Origin: Chromobacterium haemolyticum DSM 19808
GTDB lineage: Bacteria; Pseudomonadota; Gammaproteobacteria; Burkholderiales; Chromobacteriaceae
Length of the DNA stretch: 64,000 bases
Reading direction: 5' to 3'
NCBI RefSeq assembly: GCF_000711885.1
Contig: NZ_JONK01000007.1
Span: forward strand, 1 to 64,000
Within the stretch, counting starts at the first letter, position 1. The number at the start of each line of letters is the position of its first letter. The notes below the pieces were generated by a model, which saw only the letters and a program-made list of their open reading frames with translations, searched no databases and was not told where the DNA came from. The position numbers and the translations under genes were made by a program. This document shows, in pieces, positions 25,595 to 34,197 of this stretch.

Positions 25595-26242
25595 ATGACG
25601 GGTTGTCGCGTTTTTATCTGGTCGGTCTTGTTGCCTTTGGCCTTGTCCGCTTGTTCCATGCAACGCTCCGCGGACGGCGCGCTCAGCCGTAGGCTGGATG
25701 TGCAGGAGGCTTTGTCTTTTGTGCATCAGGACGTGCCGCTGGCTGGCAATCACTTGGTGCTGCGCTCGTCGGCCTTGTCCGGACGTTATGAGCTGAAGTT
25801 CTACGACCGGCAGCTGGTGGTGCCCTTGGATGAGCGCTGGAGCAAGGTGCGGGTGATGAACGCCAGCGAGCAGGGTGGAGACTTGGTGGTGCTGCTGCGC
25901 GCGGACGACGCGGAGTGCGCGCCGGCCTATCGTTTGCTGAGTGTGCGGGATTATCAGGTCAAGAGTTGGACCCTAGTCGCCAGTTGCAATCAGAGTGAGG
26001 TTATGACGGTCAACTCGGATGACGGAGTTTGGCGCGCGCGCCAGCAGCGCAACCGTTTGAACGCGATGGTGTGGACCTGGCGGGACGGCCAGCTGGAAGC
26101 GAGACTAGAGCGGCCGGCGTCGGCTTACGATTCTCCGCGCACGGTGACGCGCGACGGTGACCGGGCAGGCCGTGGCCCGCGCCGCGAGCATGACCGCGAC
26201 GAGATGCCGGACTGGGCGCGTTGGTTGCCGCCTGCCGGCTAG
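25595..26242 (+). CDS. Predicted lipoprotein of unknown function
   Basis: A 215-residue protein with a lipoprotein signal: MTGCRVFIWSVLLPLALSAC has the lipobox LSAC with Cys at residue 20. The mature part is predicted mainly beta (RYELKFYDRQLVVPLDERW) and contains two Cys (AECAPAY, VASCNQS) that could form a disulfide. The last 40 residues are charged and low-complexity (RDGDRAGRGPRREHDRDEMP). AGAGAAAGG precedes the ATG. It converges with the secretin-like gene; a mobile-repeat end lies between their stops. Family not recognised. Confidence 0.7.
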   Translation: MTGCRVFIWSVLLPLALSACSMQRSADGALSRRLDVQEALSFVHQDVPLAGNHLVLRSSALSGRYELKFYDRQLVVPLDERWSKVRVMNASEQGGDLVVLLRADDAECAPAYRLLSVRDYQVKSWTLVASCNQSEVMTVNSDDGVWRARQQRNRLNAMVWTWRDGQLEARLERPASAYDSPRTVTRDGDRAGRGPRREHDRDEMPDWARWLPPAG

Positions 26243-26263
26243 GCCAGCTGGGCTAGAGAGACC

Positions 26264-26313
26264 CTCTTTCGCCTTGTCTCGCCCTTGCTCGCGAGATCGT
26301 AAGCGGGTTCTTA
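26264..26313. repeat. Solo end of a small mobile repeat (family 2) abutting a stop codon
   Basis: Read on the minus strand: TAA then GAACCCGCTTACGATCTCGC, GAGCAAGGGCGAGACAAGGC and GAAAG. This matches the left end of the element at 47786 (GAACGTGTTTACGATCTCGC, GAGCTAAGGCGAGACAAGGC, GAAAG) almost base for base. The outer edge coincides with the TAA stop of the minus-strand gene at 26311. The second end of the element is not evident. Confidence 0.75.
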
Positions 26314-27120
26314 CTGTGGCGTCACCCTCACTTTGATGCTGCGCTCCAGCTGCACATTGCTGCGGCTGATGCCGATGAGCACGGTTTCCTGGCCGCTTTG
26401 GTCGCGGCCGATGCCCCCCACTGTCAGCCATTCTCCCACCGTGCCTTCCACCGTGGTGGCCAATTTGGCGCTGTCCAGGTTCTGGCCGTTGAAGGCTTGT
26501 TGGCTGGCGGCCAGTTCCAGCGTCACGCGTTGGCCGTGCAGCCGAGGGCGGGCGTAGAAGCCGGTGACGGCGTCCTGGTAGCGCACGCCCACTACTGGCC
26601 GGCCGTCGGCGCCGAACATCAGCCAGGGCAGCGGCCGGCTGCTGCCTATCTCGATGAAACCGGTTTTGCCGTCCAGCATGCGCAAGGCCTGGCTGGCTTG
26701 TAGCCGGGTGTTGGACTGGCTGGCGCCGCCGGCAATCACTACCTGGCTGCCGGGGCGTACTGTCATGGGCTTGCCGGTGCTGATGCTGTAGCCGCCGCCC
26801 TGCACCTGGCCGCCCAGTTGCACCGCGGATTTGCTTTCTCGGCTCACGCCATCCTGGGCCACTTCCACCAGCAGGGATGATGATTTAACGTCCAGCTGGC
26901 GGATCAGCCTGCGCAGTTCCGCGCTGCGGCCGGGCGGGGCGTCCAGGATTAGCTGGTTGCCCAGCGCGCCCAGTTTTTCGCCCTCGCGCAATTGCGGCCG
27001 CAGGGCGGCGGCCACTTCGTCGCCGTCGCGCCAGTTGAGAGTGATGACGTCGGCGGCGTTGGCCGCGGCGGCGAGGCCAAGCAGCGTGGCCGCGATCAGG
27101 GTGGTCTTGCTTGATTTCAT
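26311..27120 (-). CDS. Secretin N-domain-like periplasmic protein
   Basis: A 269-residue protein with a signal peptide (MKSSKTTLIAATLLGLAAAANA). The first mature domain (about 25-80: VITLNWRDGDEVAAALRPQL ... LDAPPGRSAELRRLIRQLDV) is a secretin N0/N1-type fold with the characteristic LRRLIRQLDV helix seen in PilQ/GspD. The rest (LLVEVAQDG, then GGYSISTGKPMTVRPGSQVV and TLELAASQ) resembles the start of a secretin core but the pore-forming C-terminus is missing, so it cannot be a full secretin. It starts 1 base after the ubiB stop, so the two are co-transcribed. A role as an accessory to an envelope machine is inference. Confidence 0.75.
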   Translation of the reverse strand: MKSSKTTLIAATLLGLAAAANAADVITLNWRDGDEVAAALRPQLREGEKLGALGNQLILDAPPGRSAELRRLIRQLDVKSSSLLVEVAQDGVSRESKSAVQLGGQVQGGGYSISTGKPMTVRPGSQVVIAGGASQSNTRLQASQALRMLDGKTGFIEIGSSRPLPWLMFGADGRPVVGVRYQDAVTGFYARPRLHGQRVTLELAASQQAFNGQNLDSAKLATTVEGTVGEWLTVGGIGRDQSGQETVLIGISRSNVQLERSIKVRVTPQ

Positions 27121-27121
27121 G

Positions 27122-28804
27122 TCACAAATCCTTGCCGGAGCGCCAGATGGCCCATACCAGCCACACGCTGTTGAACATGGCCAGCATGAAGCCGACGAAG
27201 CCGAAGAAGGGCAGTCCGAATAGTTTGGGTCCGGCGTTGACGGTCATTACGATGGAGGAACCGATGATCAGGCAGCCGGTGACGATGCCCATGGTCAGCC
27301 GGTTGGCGCTGCGGTCCAGCTGACGGCCGAAGCTGTCCAGTCGCTGCAGGTCCAGGTTGACGCGGAATTTGCCGTGGCGCATGTCCTTGCCCATGCGCAT
27401 CAGGTCTCGCGGCAGGCTGGAGAGCATGGCCAGCGCTTCGCCCAGCGAGTGGCGGCCGCGTTTGAGCAGGGCCGCCGGGTGGTAGCGGGCAATGGAAAGC
27501 TCGCGCACAAAGGGGGTGATATGGGCGATGAGCTGGAAATCCGGGTCCAGTTGGCGGCCCAGGCCTTCCAGTGTGATCAGCGCCTTGAACAGCATGGCCA
27601 TGTCTGGCGGCAGCAGGATGGAGTGGTCGCGGATCAGTGCCATGATGTCGGCGATCAGCTGGCTGATGTTGATGCCCTTGAGGGGCACGTGTTCGTACTG
27701 AAACAGGAATTCGCCCACATCGTGGGCGAATTGGCGTTCGTTGACCGGAGTGTTGCCGGTCCATTCGATCAGCACGTCGATGATGCCGGCTTCGTCGCGG
27801 TTGGCCACGGCGGCGAGCAGATCGACGATTTCGTCGCGGCGGCCGTGGCTGATGCGGCCCACCATGCCGAAGTCGATGAAGGCGATGCGGTGCTCGGGCA
27901 GGAAGAAAACGTTGCCGGGGTGAGGGTCCGCGTGGAAGAAGCCGTGGATCAGGATCATCTTCAATACCGCGTCCGCGCCCCGCTGGGCCAGCAGCACCGG
28001 GTCCAGGCCGCTGTCGGCCAGTTGTTCCAGCCGGGCGGCCGGCACGCCGGCGATGTAGTCCTGCACATTGACGGCGGCGTTGGTGTAGTCCCAGTAGACC
28101 TTGGGTACCCGCACTTCCGGATCGTCGGCGAAGTCGCGGGCGAAGCGCTCCGAGTTGCGGGCTTCCACCGCCAGGTCCATCTCCCGTTTGAGCGAGCGGG
28201 CGAACTGGCCGACGATTTCCACCGGCTGAAAGCGGCGCACATCGGGGAACTCCAGTTCCAGCAGGCCGGCCAGGTGGTTGAGGATGCGCAGGTCCGCTTC
28301 CACTTTCTCCACAATGCCGGGGCGGCGCAGCTTGACCGCCACGTCGGTGCCGTCGTGCAGGGTGGCGCGGTGCACTTGGGCGATGGAGGCGGAGCCTATG
28401 GGGTTGAGATCGAAGTGGGCGAACACGGTTTCAGGCTCGTCGCCCAACGCGGCCTTGACCAGGCGGCGTACCGCTTCCGGACGCACCGGCGGCACCTTGT
28501 TTTGCAGCTTTTCAAATTCGGCGATCCAGTCCGGCGGGAATACGTCCACGCGGGTGGAGAGGATCTGGCCCAGTTTGATGAAGGTGGGGCCCAGTTCTTC
28601 AAAGGCGAGACGCACCCGCACCGGGGTGGGCGGGCGGTTTTCCGGCTCCGGCAGGTTGAGGTTCAGCCATTGGCCGGCTTTTTCCACCGCGCGCGGTAAT
28701 TTTAGCCTTTGGGCGAATTCGCCCAGGCCGTGACGGATCAGGATGCCGCTGATTTCCTTCAGTCGCGGCAGGTCGCGCATGGCGATCAGGGTTTCTCTCA
28801 GCAT
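27122..28804 (-). CDS. ubiB: UbiB/ABC1-family atypical kinase
   Basis: A 560-residue UbiB-family protein; such membrane-associated atypical kinase/ATPases support ubiquinone biosynthesis or quinone distribution. Visible: the KxGQ motif in FIKLGQILSTR (about residue 77), SIAQVHRA for the Ala-rich nucleotide loop, HGFFHADPHPGNVFF as the catalytic loop, IDFGM for metal binding, and two C-terminal membrane helices (ITGCLIIGSSIVM-like and FFGFVGFMLAMFNSVWLVWA). It is the long AarF type, usually encoded alone or with small membrane proteins. Here it is not beside ubiE/ubiJ, so it may be a UbiB paralogue rather than the housekeeping copy. The MITE at 28930 lies upstream of its start. Confidence 0.88.
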   Translation of the reverse strand: MLRETLIAMRDLPRLKEISGILIRHGLGEFAQRLKLPRAVEKAGQWLNLNLPEPENRPPTPVRVRLAFEELGPTFIKLGQILSTRVDVFPPDWIAEFEKLQNKVPPVRPEAVRRLVKAALGDEPETVFAHFDLNPIGSASIAQVHRATLHDGTDVAVKLRRPGIVEKVEADLRILNHLAGLLELEFPDVRRFQPVEIVGQFARSLKREMDLAVEARNSERFARDFADDPEVRVPKVYWDYTNAAVNVQDYIAGVPAARLEQLADSGLDPVLLAQRGADAVLKMILIHGFFHADPHPGNVFFLPEHRIAFIDFGMVGRISHGRRDEIVDLLAAVANRDEAGIIDVLIEWTGNTPVNERQFAHDVGEFLFQYEHVPLKGINISQLIADIMALIRDHSILLPPDMAMLFKALITLEGLGRQLDPDFQLIAHITPFVRELSIARYHPAALLKRGRHSLGEALAMLSSLPRDLMRMGKDMRHGKFRVNLDLQRLDSFGRQLDRSANRLTMGIVTGCLIIGSSIVMTVNAGPKLFGLPFFGFVGFMLAMFNSVWLVWAIWRSGKDL

Positions 28805-28929
28805 CGGTTTTGCCTTGTGGGCATTGGTTTTCGCTCAAAAACAAAGGCTTGCCGTCCGGGCGCGCCGGTACCGTCCCGCCGCGCGGGGTGGTCGCCGGCC
28901 ATGCCAATGCGATGGATTGTACGCCATTA

Positions 28930-29040
28930 GAGCGGCTAACAAAACTCCTGATGCTGCGTTGCGCCGACTTGCCGTACTCAAGTACTGCCTGCGTCGGCGC
29001 GCCTTGCCTCAGACGTGAAACTGACTTTTGTTAGCCGCTC
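28930..29040. mobile_element. 111-bp MITE with perfect 15-bp ends and TTA duplication
   Basis: GAGCGGCTAACAAAA (28930-28944) and its perfect inverse TTTTGTTAGCCGCTC (29026-29040) flank 81 bp without coding capacity; TTA is present directly outside both ends (28927-28929, 29041-29043). Inside lies a nested palindrome (GCGCCGAC ... GTACTcaAGTAC ... GTCGGCGC). The ends match the IS5-family end at the left edge of the window (GACCCGCTAACAAAAC), so this is a non-autonomous derivative of that type of element. It sits between the divergent ubiB and NlpC/P60 genes. Confidence 0.9.
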
Positions 29041-29146
29041 TTAGTGCGGGCTGTCTCGTCCAAGGTTCAAGCGGGCCGGCCCAAAGCGCTGGAAACGGCC
29101 TGCCTGCGGCTTTACACTGCCGCCCCCGTCCGATAGAGTTTGGCCT

Positions 29147-29923
29147 ATGAAATTGCAACTCCGCTTAATGACTCTGGTGCTGGCGGGCTTTATGGTATTC
29201 GCTGAAGCGGCTCCGGAAAAGGCCCCTCCGGAGGGGCGCCCCGCGGCGGAAGCTAGCGCGCAGTCCGGCCAGGACGATCCCATCTCGAAATTCTCCTCCC
29301 CCGCGGAAGACGCGGTGGGGGATCTGCTGTTGCAAGCCATGAGCCTCTTGGGCGTGGCCTATCGTTTTGGCGGCAATTCGCCGGAAAACGGCCTGGATTG
29401 CAGCGGTTTTATCCGTTATGTGTTTCAAAAATCCCTGAAAGTGAACCTGCCGCGCACTTCGGCTGAAATGGCCCGCGTGGGGAAATCCATCAATCGCAGC
29501 GAACTCGTGCCCGGCGATCTGGTCTTTTTCAACACCCGCGGCTTCAGTTATTCCCATGTGGGCATGTACATGGGCAACGGCAAATTCATTCACGCGCCGC
29601 GCACCGGCAAGAATATCGAAGTGGCCAATATCAACCAGAGTTACTGGAACGGCCGCTTCAACGGCGCGCGTCGGGTGAATCGCAGCACGGCGGCGCAGTC
29701 GGCGGACACGTCCGACGATCTGAACGTGGCGGTGTCGACGCGGAAGGCCTCGGCGGAAAGCGCCCCGGCGGTCAAGTGCCGCAAGGGCAAGAAGTGCAAG
29801 CCGGTGGCCGCCAAAAAAGGCGGCAAGGCGGAAGCCAAGAAGGCGGGCAAGAGCGGCGGCAAGGCGACGGCGAAGAAGGGCGGCAAGGCCGCCGGCGGCG
29901 CCAAGAAAAAAGCCAAGCGTTGA
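29147..29923 (+). CDS. Secreted NlpC/P60 peptidoglycan hydrolase with a lysine-rich tail
   Basis: A 258-residue protein: signal peptide MKLQLRLMTLVLAGFMVFAEA, an Ala/Pro linker, then a C40 (NlpC/P60) domain at about 55-180 with the catalytic Cys in NGLDCSGFIRYVF, His in YSHVGMYMGNGKF and the third polar residue His in FIHAPRTG. These enzymes cut gamma-D-Glu-diamino acid bonds in stem peptides. The last 50 residues are an unusual basic tail (KCRKGKKCKPVAAKK then repeats of KKGGKA and KKAGK) like histone-H1-type tails. The tail could bind the polyanionic surface or DNA. Gene stands alone, followed by a perfect 11-bp stem-loop. Confidence 0.9.
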   Translation: MKLQLRLMTLVLAGFMVFAEAAPEKAPPEGRPAAEASAQSGQDDPISKFSSPAEDAVGDLLLQAMSLLGVAYRFGGNSPENGLDCSGFIRYVFQKSLKVNLPRTSAEMARVGKSINRSELVPGDLVFFNTRGFSYSHVGMYMGNGKFIHAPRTGKNIEVANINQSYWNGRFNGARRVNRSTAAQSADTSDDLNVAVSTRKASAESAPAVKCRKGKKCKPVAAKKGGKAEAKKAGKSGGKATAKKGGKAAGGAKKKAKR

Positions 29924-29956
29924 TTGGCGGCTTAAGCTGATAAAGATGCAGGAACA

Positions 29957-29981
29957 ACATTGCCCGCGTTGCGGGCAATGT
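29957..29981 (+). terminator. Perfect 11-bp stem-loop after the NlpC/P60 gene
   Basis: ACATTGCCCGC, loop GTT, GCGGGCAATGT. A T-run is missing (TGCTTTGG follows), so termination would be partial; the stem ends only 5 bases before the ribosome-binding site of the next small gene and could instead shield or separate it. Confidence 0.55.
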
Positions 29982-29997
29982 GCTTTGGAGCGAGATG

Positions 29998-30219
29998 ATG
30001 GCATTGAACGTGACTATTCCGGTGTGGAAAGACCCGCAAGGCAATGTGGTGGCTTGCGTGGAAAAACTGAAAGTGATGCAGGAGAACCTGGAAGAACTGG
30101 CACAGCTGGCGCAGGACGCGTTGGAAGACGCTGTGCTGATGGGCTGTGACGAAGGCCAGGTCAAGGATTTCCTGGTGCAGGTGATGCAAAGCCTGCACAA
30201 CCCCTATCAAGGGCGCTGA
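29998..30219 (+). CDS. Small conserved protein, function unknown
   Basis: A 73-residue acidic protein, MALNVTIPVWKDPQGNVVAC then EKLKVMQENLEELAQLAQDA and LEDAVLMGCDEGQVKDFLVQ. The central region is a strong amphipathic helix pair that could form a coiled coil or a dimer. I use the second ATG (29998) as GGAG lies 7 bases upstream; 29995 is possible. Small proteins of this pattern occur in other Neisseriales, by memory; no function known. It precedes lolC by 79 bases on the same strand. Confidence 0.65.
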   Translation: MALNVTIPVWKDPQGNVVACVEKLKVMQENLEELAQLAQDALEDAVLMGCDEGQVKDFLVQVMQSLHNPYQGR

Positions 30220-30298
30220 GCGCCGTTTTCATCCACCCCCTCGGGTTGGCCGCCGCGCGCGGCGAGCCCGCGATTCGCTCCGGAAAGGGGCTTTTTTG

Positions 30299-31543
30299 AT
30301 GCATTGGCCTTTTGAAGCCTTTATCGGCCTGCGTTACTTGCGGGCCAAACGCCGCAACGGTTTCATTTCCTTCATTTCCCTGATTTCCATCGTCGGCATT
30401 GCGCTGGGCGTGGCCGCGCTGATCATTGTGTTGTCGGTCATGAACGGCTTCCAGAAGGAAATACGCGGCCGCATCCTGAGCGTGGCCTCGCATCTGGAAG
30501 TGAGCACTTATGACGGCCGGCTGGATCATTGGCAGCAGGTGGCCCAAGTGGGCAGCGCGCAGCCGCATGTGTTGGCCGGCGCGCCCTTCGTCAACGGCCA
30601 GGGCCTGTTTACCGCTTACGGCAATGTGCGCGGCGGCCTGGTGCGCGGCATCGAACCGGCGCTGGAAGACAAGGTGGTGGACGTGGGCCGTCACATGGTG
30701 GCCGGCAAGCTGGAAAACTTGCGTCCCGGCGAGTTTGGCATGGCGCTGGGCGCGGAACTGGCGCGCCAGCTCAATGTGGGCCTGGGCGACAAGGTGATGC
30801 TCTTCGTGCCGCAGGGCATGATCACGCCGGCGGGCATGCTGCCGCGCTCCAAGCAGTTCACCGTGGTGGGCATTTTCAAGGTGGACATGTTTGAGTTCGA
30901 CTCTACGCTGGCGATGGTGCACCTGCGCGACGCTCAGGTATTGTCGCGGATGGGGGACAGCGTCAGCGGCGTGCGCTTCAAGCTGGACGATCCCATGCTG
31001 GCGCCGACGGTGAAGCAGGCGCTGCGCGCCAAGTTGCCGCAAAACCTGGTGACGGACTGGACCGACACCAACTCCAATTATTTCCGCGCGGTGCAGATCG
31101 AGAAAAGAATGATGACCATCATCCTGACGCTGATCGTGGCGGTGGCGGCGTTCAATCTGGTGTCCACGCTGGTGATGGTGGTAACGGACAAGCAGGCGGA
31201 CATCGCCATTTTGCGCACTCTCGGCGCGTCCCCGGCCAGCATCATGAAAATCTTCATGATTCAGGGCTCGGTGGCCGGGGTGCTGGGCACCTTGTCCGGG
31301 GTGGCCTCGGGCGTGCTGATCGCCTTGAACCTGGATGTGATCGTGCCGCTGATCGAACGCATTATAGGCAGCAAGATTTTGTCCAGCGAGGTGTATATGA
31401 TCGACTACCTGCCTTCGGACGTGCAGTGGAACGACGTGTCCACCATCACCCTGATTTCCCTGCTGCTGGCCTTGTTCGCCACGCTGTACCCCAGCTGGCG
31501 CGCGGCGCGTACCCAACCGGCGGAGGCTTTGCGCTATGAGTAA
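30299..31543 (+). CDS. lolC: Lipoprotein-releasing ABC transporter permease LolC/E
   Basis: A 414-residue inner-membrane permease that, with LolD, extracts outer-membrane lipoproteins from the inner membrane for LolA. Start at 30299 with GGAAAGGGG 8 bases upstream. It opens with [20 protein letters not shown], an N-terminal membrane helix (residues 22-48), a periplasmic MacB-like domain (about 50-265), and three C-terminal helices ([60 protein letters not shown]), the FtsX/MacB fold. Only one permease gene is present next to lolD, as expected for Neisseriales in which a single LolF-type permease may dimerise. Overlaps lolD by 8 bases. Confidence 0.95.
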   Translation: MHWPFEAFIGLRYLRAKRRNGFISFISLISIVGIALGVAALIIVLSVMNGFQKEIRGRILSVASHLEVSTYDGRLDHWQQVAQVGSAQPHVLAGAPFVNGQGLFTAYGNVRGGLVRGIEPALEDKVVDVGRHMVAGKLENLRPGEFGMALGAELARQLNVGLGDKVMLFVPQGMITPAGMLPRSKQFTVVGIFKVDMFEFDSTLAMVHLRDAQVLSRMGDSVSGVRFKLDDPMLAPTVKQALRAKLPQNLVTDWTDTNSNYFRAVQIEKRMMTIILTLIVAVAAFNLVSTLVMVVTDKQADIAILRTLGASPASIMKIFMIQGSVAGVLGTLSGVASGVLIALNLDVIVPLIERIIGSKILSSEVYMIDYLPSDVQWNDVSTITLISLLLALFATLYPSWRAARTQPAEALRYE

Positions 31544-32237
31544 TGTGTTGTCGTGCCAGGGTTTGGGCAAGTCCTATAACGAAGGCAAGCTGCAACTGAC
31601 AGTGTTGTCCGATGTCAGCCTGACGGTGGAGAAGGGCGCCAGCCTGGCCATCGTCGGGGCGTCCGGCTCAGGCAAGAGCACGCTTCTGCATTTGCTGGGC
31701 GGGCTGGATACGCCCAGTTCCGGCCGTGTGGAGGTCTTGGGGCGCGATCTGGCGACTTTGTCGGAATCCGAGCGTGGCCAGCTGCGCAACGCGTCGTTGG
31801 GCTTCGTTTATCAGTTCCACCATTTGTTGCCGGAATTCAGCGCGCTGGAAAACGTGATGATGCCGTTGCTGATTCGCCGCATGCCGCGCAAGCAGGCGGA
31901 GCGGGAGGCGAGCGAGATGCTGGGCCGCGTGGGGCTGGGGCAGCGCTTGCAGCACAAGCCGGGCGAACTGTCCGGCGGCGAGCGTCAGCGGGCCGCGATT
32001 GCTCGCGCGCTGGTGACCCGGCCGGCCTGCCTGCTGGCGGACGAACCCACCGGCAACCTGGACGTGCACACCGCCAAGCAGGTGTTCGATCTGATGCTGG
32101 AACTGAATCGCACACTGGGCACCAGCCTGATCATCGTGACCCATGATTTGGGGCTGGCCGCGCGCACGCAGCGCATGCTGCGGTTGAACGAAGGCAAGCT
32201 GGCGGAGACGGAGCGCGCCGCGGGCGAGCCGGCTTAA
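31536..32237 (+). CDS. lolD: Lipoprotein-releasing system ATPase LolD
   Basis: A 233-residue ABC ATPase, the motor for LolC. Walker [10 protein letters not shown] (about 39-47), Q-loop in [20 protein letters not shown] (the Lol-specific HHLLPEF string), signature LSGGERQR, Walker [13 protein letters not shown] and switch His in IIVTHD. Start overlaps the lolC stop, so translation is coupled. Length equals the family norm. Confidence 0.96.
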   Translation: MSNVLSCQGLGKSYNEGKLQLTVLSDVSLTVEKGASLAIVGASGSGKSTLLHLLGGLDTPSSGRVEVLGRDLATLSESERGQLRNASLGFVYQFHHLLPEFSALENVMMPLLIRRMPRKQAEREASEMLGRVGLGQRLQHKPGELSGGERQRAAIARALVTRPACLLADEPTGNLDVHTAKQVFDLMLELNRTLGTSLIIVTHDLGLAARTQRMLRLNEGKLAETERAAGEPA

Positions 32238-32271
32238 CATTCGAAATCTAGACTCCAAAAGGGAGATTATT

Positions 32272-33555
32272 TTGCTGTTCAAGCGTGAAGAAATCGACTT
32301 CGATGCCTTGCTGGACATCCTGCAAACCCCGTCCGGCATGATGGAGGCGGCGATAGGCGTGTTGTGCGTGTTCATCGCCTTCCATCTGGCCCGTTTCGCC
32401 TTCAAGCAGTTTTTCGACCACAACCCGGAGCGCTATGAGCGCTTTTTGCCCTATGTGGGCTTCCGCCTCGTGCTGCCGGTGGCGGCGCAGGCCTTGGTGA
32501 TGCTGTCTCGTTCCGCTTGGGTGCACTTGCTGCACGAGCGCGCGATGGTGCTGCATCTGCTGAGCGCGATGCTGTTCTGGCTGACCCTGATCCGGTTGTG
32601 TTGCGCGGTGGTGCGCCAGGCGCTGCCCAAGGGCCGTTTCGAACGCCATACCGAGCATTTTCTCGCCACGGTGCTGTGGCTGGGCTTTGTCAGCTGGGCC
32701 ATCGGCTTCGACATGGTGGTGATCGAGTGGCTGGAGTCGATGTCGTTCTCCGTGGGCAAGAGCCGCCTGAACATGCTGACCATACTGAACGGCTTGCTGT
32801 GGGTGTCCATCATCGTGGTAGTGGCTTTGTGGGCCAGCCGCTTGATCGAATCGCGCTTGCTGAACCTGAAGCATCTGGACCCCAGCCTGCGCATCGTGTT
32901 CGCCAAGCTCACCCGCACCGGGCTGCTGATCGCCGCGGTGCTGATCGCGCTGCCGGTAGTGGGCATCGATCTGACCGTGCTGTCGGTGTTCGGCGGCGCG
33001 GTGGGTATTGGTTTGGGCTTCGGCTTGCAGAAGATCGCCAGTAATTTCGTATCCGGCTTCATCATCCTGCTGGACCACTCCATCCGCATCGGCGACCGCT
33101 TGATGGTGGAAAACCGCGTGGGCTACGTCACCAAGATGACCTCGCGCTATGTGGTGCTCAAGGGGGCGGACGGCACGGAGGCCTTGATTCCCAACGACTC
33201 GCTGATGTCCAACACCGTGGTGAATCAGTCGTATTCCGACAAGAGCATGTGGACCAGCCTGCCGGTGTCGGTGGCTTACGGCACCGATCTGGACAAGGCG
33301 CTGGAGCTGCTCAAGCAGGCGGCCAATCACCCGCGGGTACAGCAGGACCCGGCGCCGCGAGGCTTTGTCACTTTATTTGCCGACAGCAGCATCAATCTTG
33401 AGCTGGGCTTTTGGGTGGCGGACCCGGAAAACGGCTTCATGGGTTTGAAATCCGATTTGAATATGGCAATTTGGCGCTTGTTCCAGCAACATGGCATTCA
33501 AATGCCGTTCCCGCAGCGGGAAATCCGCATTCTCAACGATAAGCCGCAAGAATAA
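32272..33555 (+). CDS. MscS-family mechanosensitive channel
   Basis: A 427-residue membrane protein with a TTG start (32272) chosen because GGGAGA lies 5 bases upstream. Five hydrophobic segments precede the pore helix, which carries the MscS signature GGAVGIGLGFGLQKIASNFV and SGFIILLDHSIRIGDRL; then the beta domain (NRVGYVTKMTSRYVVLKGAD; LIPNDSLMSNTVVN) and a C-terminal alpha/beta domain ending IQMPFPQREIRIL. Such channels open under membrane tension to release osmolytes. Co-directional with lolCD (34-base gap) and the following regulator (18-base gap), so read-through is likely. Confidence 0.92.
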   Translation: MLFKREEIDFDALLDILQTPSGMMEAAIGVLCVFIAFHLARFAFKQFFDHNPERYERFLPYVGFRLVLPVAAQALVMLSRSAWVHLLHERAMVLHLLSAMLFWLTLIRLCCAVVRQALPKGRFERHTEHFLATVLWLGFVSWAIGFDMVVIEWLESMSFSVGKSRLNMLTILNGLLWVSIIVVVALWASRLIESRLLNLKHLDPSLRIVFAKLTRTGLLIAAVLIALPVVGIDLTVLSVFGGAVGIGLGFGLQKIASNFVSGFIILLDHSIRIGDRLMVENRVGYVTKMTSRYVVLKGADGTEALIPNDSLMSNTVVNQSYSDKSMWTSLPVSVAYGTDLDKALELLKQAANHPRVQQDPAPRGFVTLFADSSINLELGFWVADPENGFMGLKSDLNMAIWRLFQQHGIQMPFPQREIRILNDKPQE

Positions 33556-33573
33556 GGCAGGGGAGACGCCGCC

Positions 33574-34197
33574 ATGGCAGGCAAACGCTTGGCAATCATA
33601 GACGACGACGCCGCGGTGCGGGAGTCGCTGGTATGGCTGCTGGACGGCCAGGGTTATCTGGCCAGCGGCTTCGACAGCGCGGAGGACTTCCTGGCTTGCC
33701 CGGACGGCGGCGACTTCAACGGCATCATTCTGGACCTGAGGCTGTCCGGCATGAGCGGCATCATGTTGCTGGAAAAGCTGGCGGGCTGGCCTTACTGTCC
33801 GCCGGTGATCATGCTCACCGCCCACGGCGACGTGCCGCACGCGGTGGCGGCGCTCAAGTTGGGCGCGCTGGATTTCATGGAGAAGCCGTTTGACGACGAG
33901 CGCTTGCTGGAGCGCGCCGAGGCCGCCGTGCTGCGCGACGAGCAGAACCGTCTGCTCCACGGCCGCCGCAGCAAGGTGTCCGCGGCCTTGTCCTTGTTAA
34001 CGGACCGCGAGCGCGAGGTGATGCAGCTGATCCTCACCGGCAAGCTGAACAAACAGATTGCGGAAGAGTTGGCCATCAGCATGAAAACGGTGGAAGTCCA
34101 CCGCGCTCGCGTGTTCGACAAAATGGGCGTCAAATCCGCGGTGGAGCTGGCCGGCTTGCTGGCCAGCCAGAGCCCGGCCAACGGGGGCAAGCGCTGA
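33574..34197 (+). CDS. FixJ/TtrR-type response regulator (REC + LuxR HTH)
   Basis: A 207-residue regulator. Receiver domain 1-120: acidic pair IIDDDAAVRES, phospho-acceptor Asp in IILDLRLSGMSG (about residue 54), Thr in VIMLTAHGD and Lys in FMEKPFDDERLL. LuxR-type HTH at about 140-205: LLTDREREVMQLILTGKLNK and EVHRARVFDKMGV. AGGGGAG precedes the ATG. Proteins of this FixJ type normally have a PAS-histidine kinase beside them; none is here, so the regulator is an orphan or answers to a kinase elsewhere. The stop overlaps the nudB start (TGATG), which places it in the same operon as creBC. Confidence 0.9.
   Translation: MAGKRLAIIDDDAAVRESLVWLLDGQGYLASGFDSAEDFLACPDGGDFNGIILDLRLSGMSGIMLLEKLAGWPYCPPVIMLTAHGDVPHAVAALKLGALDFMEKPFDDERLLERAEAAVLRDEQNRLLHGRRSKVSAALSLLTDREREVMQLILTGKLNKQIAEELAISMKTVEVHRARVFDKMGVKSAVELAGLLASQSPANGGKR

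Noticed and set aside
30161-31570. A 469-codon minus-strand frame opposite lolC
   Set aside because: His/Gln/Arg-rich shadow of a well-supported gene.
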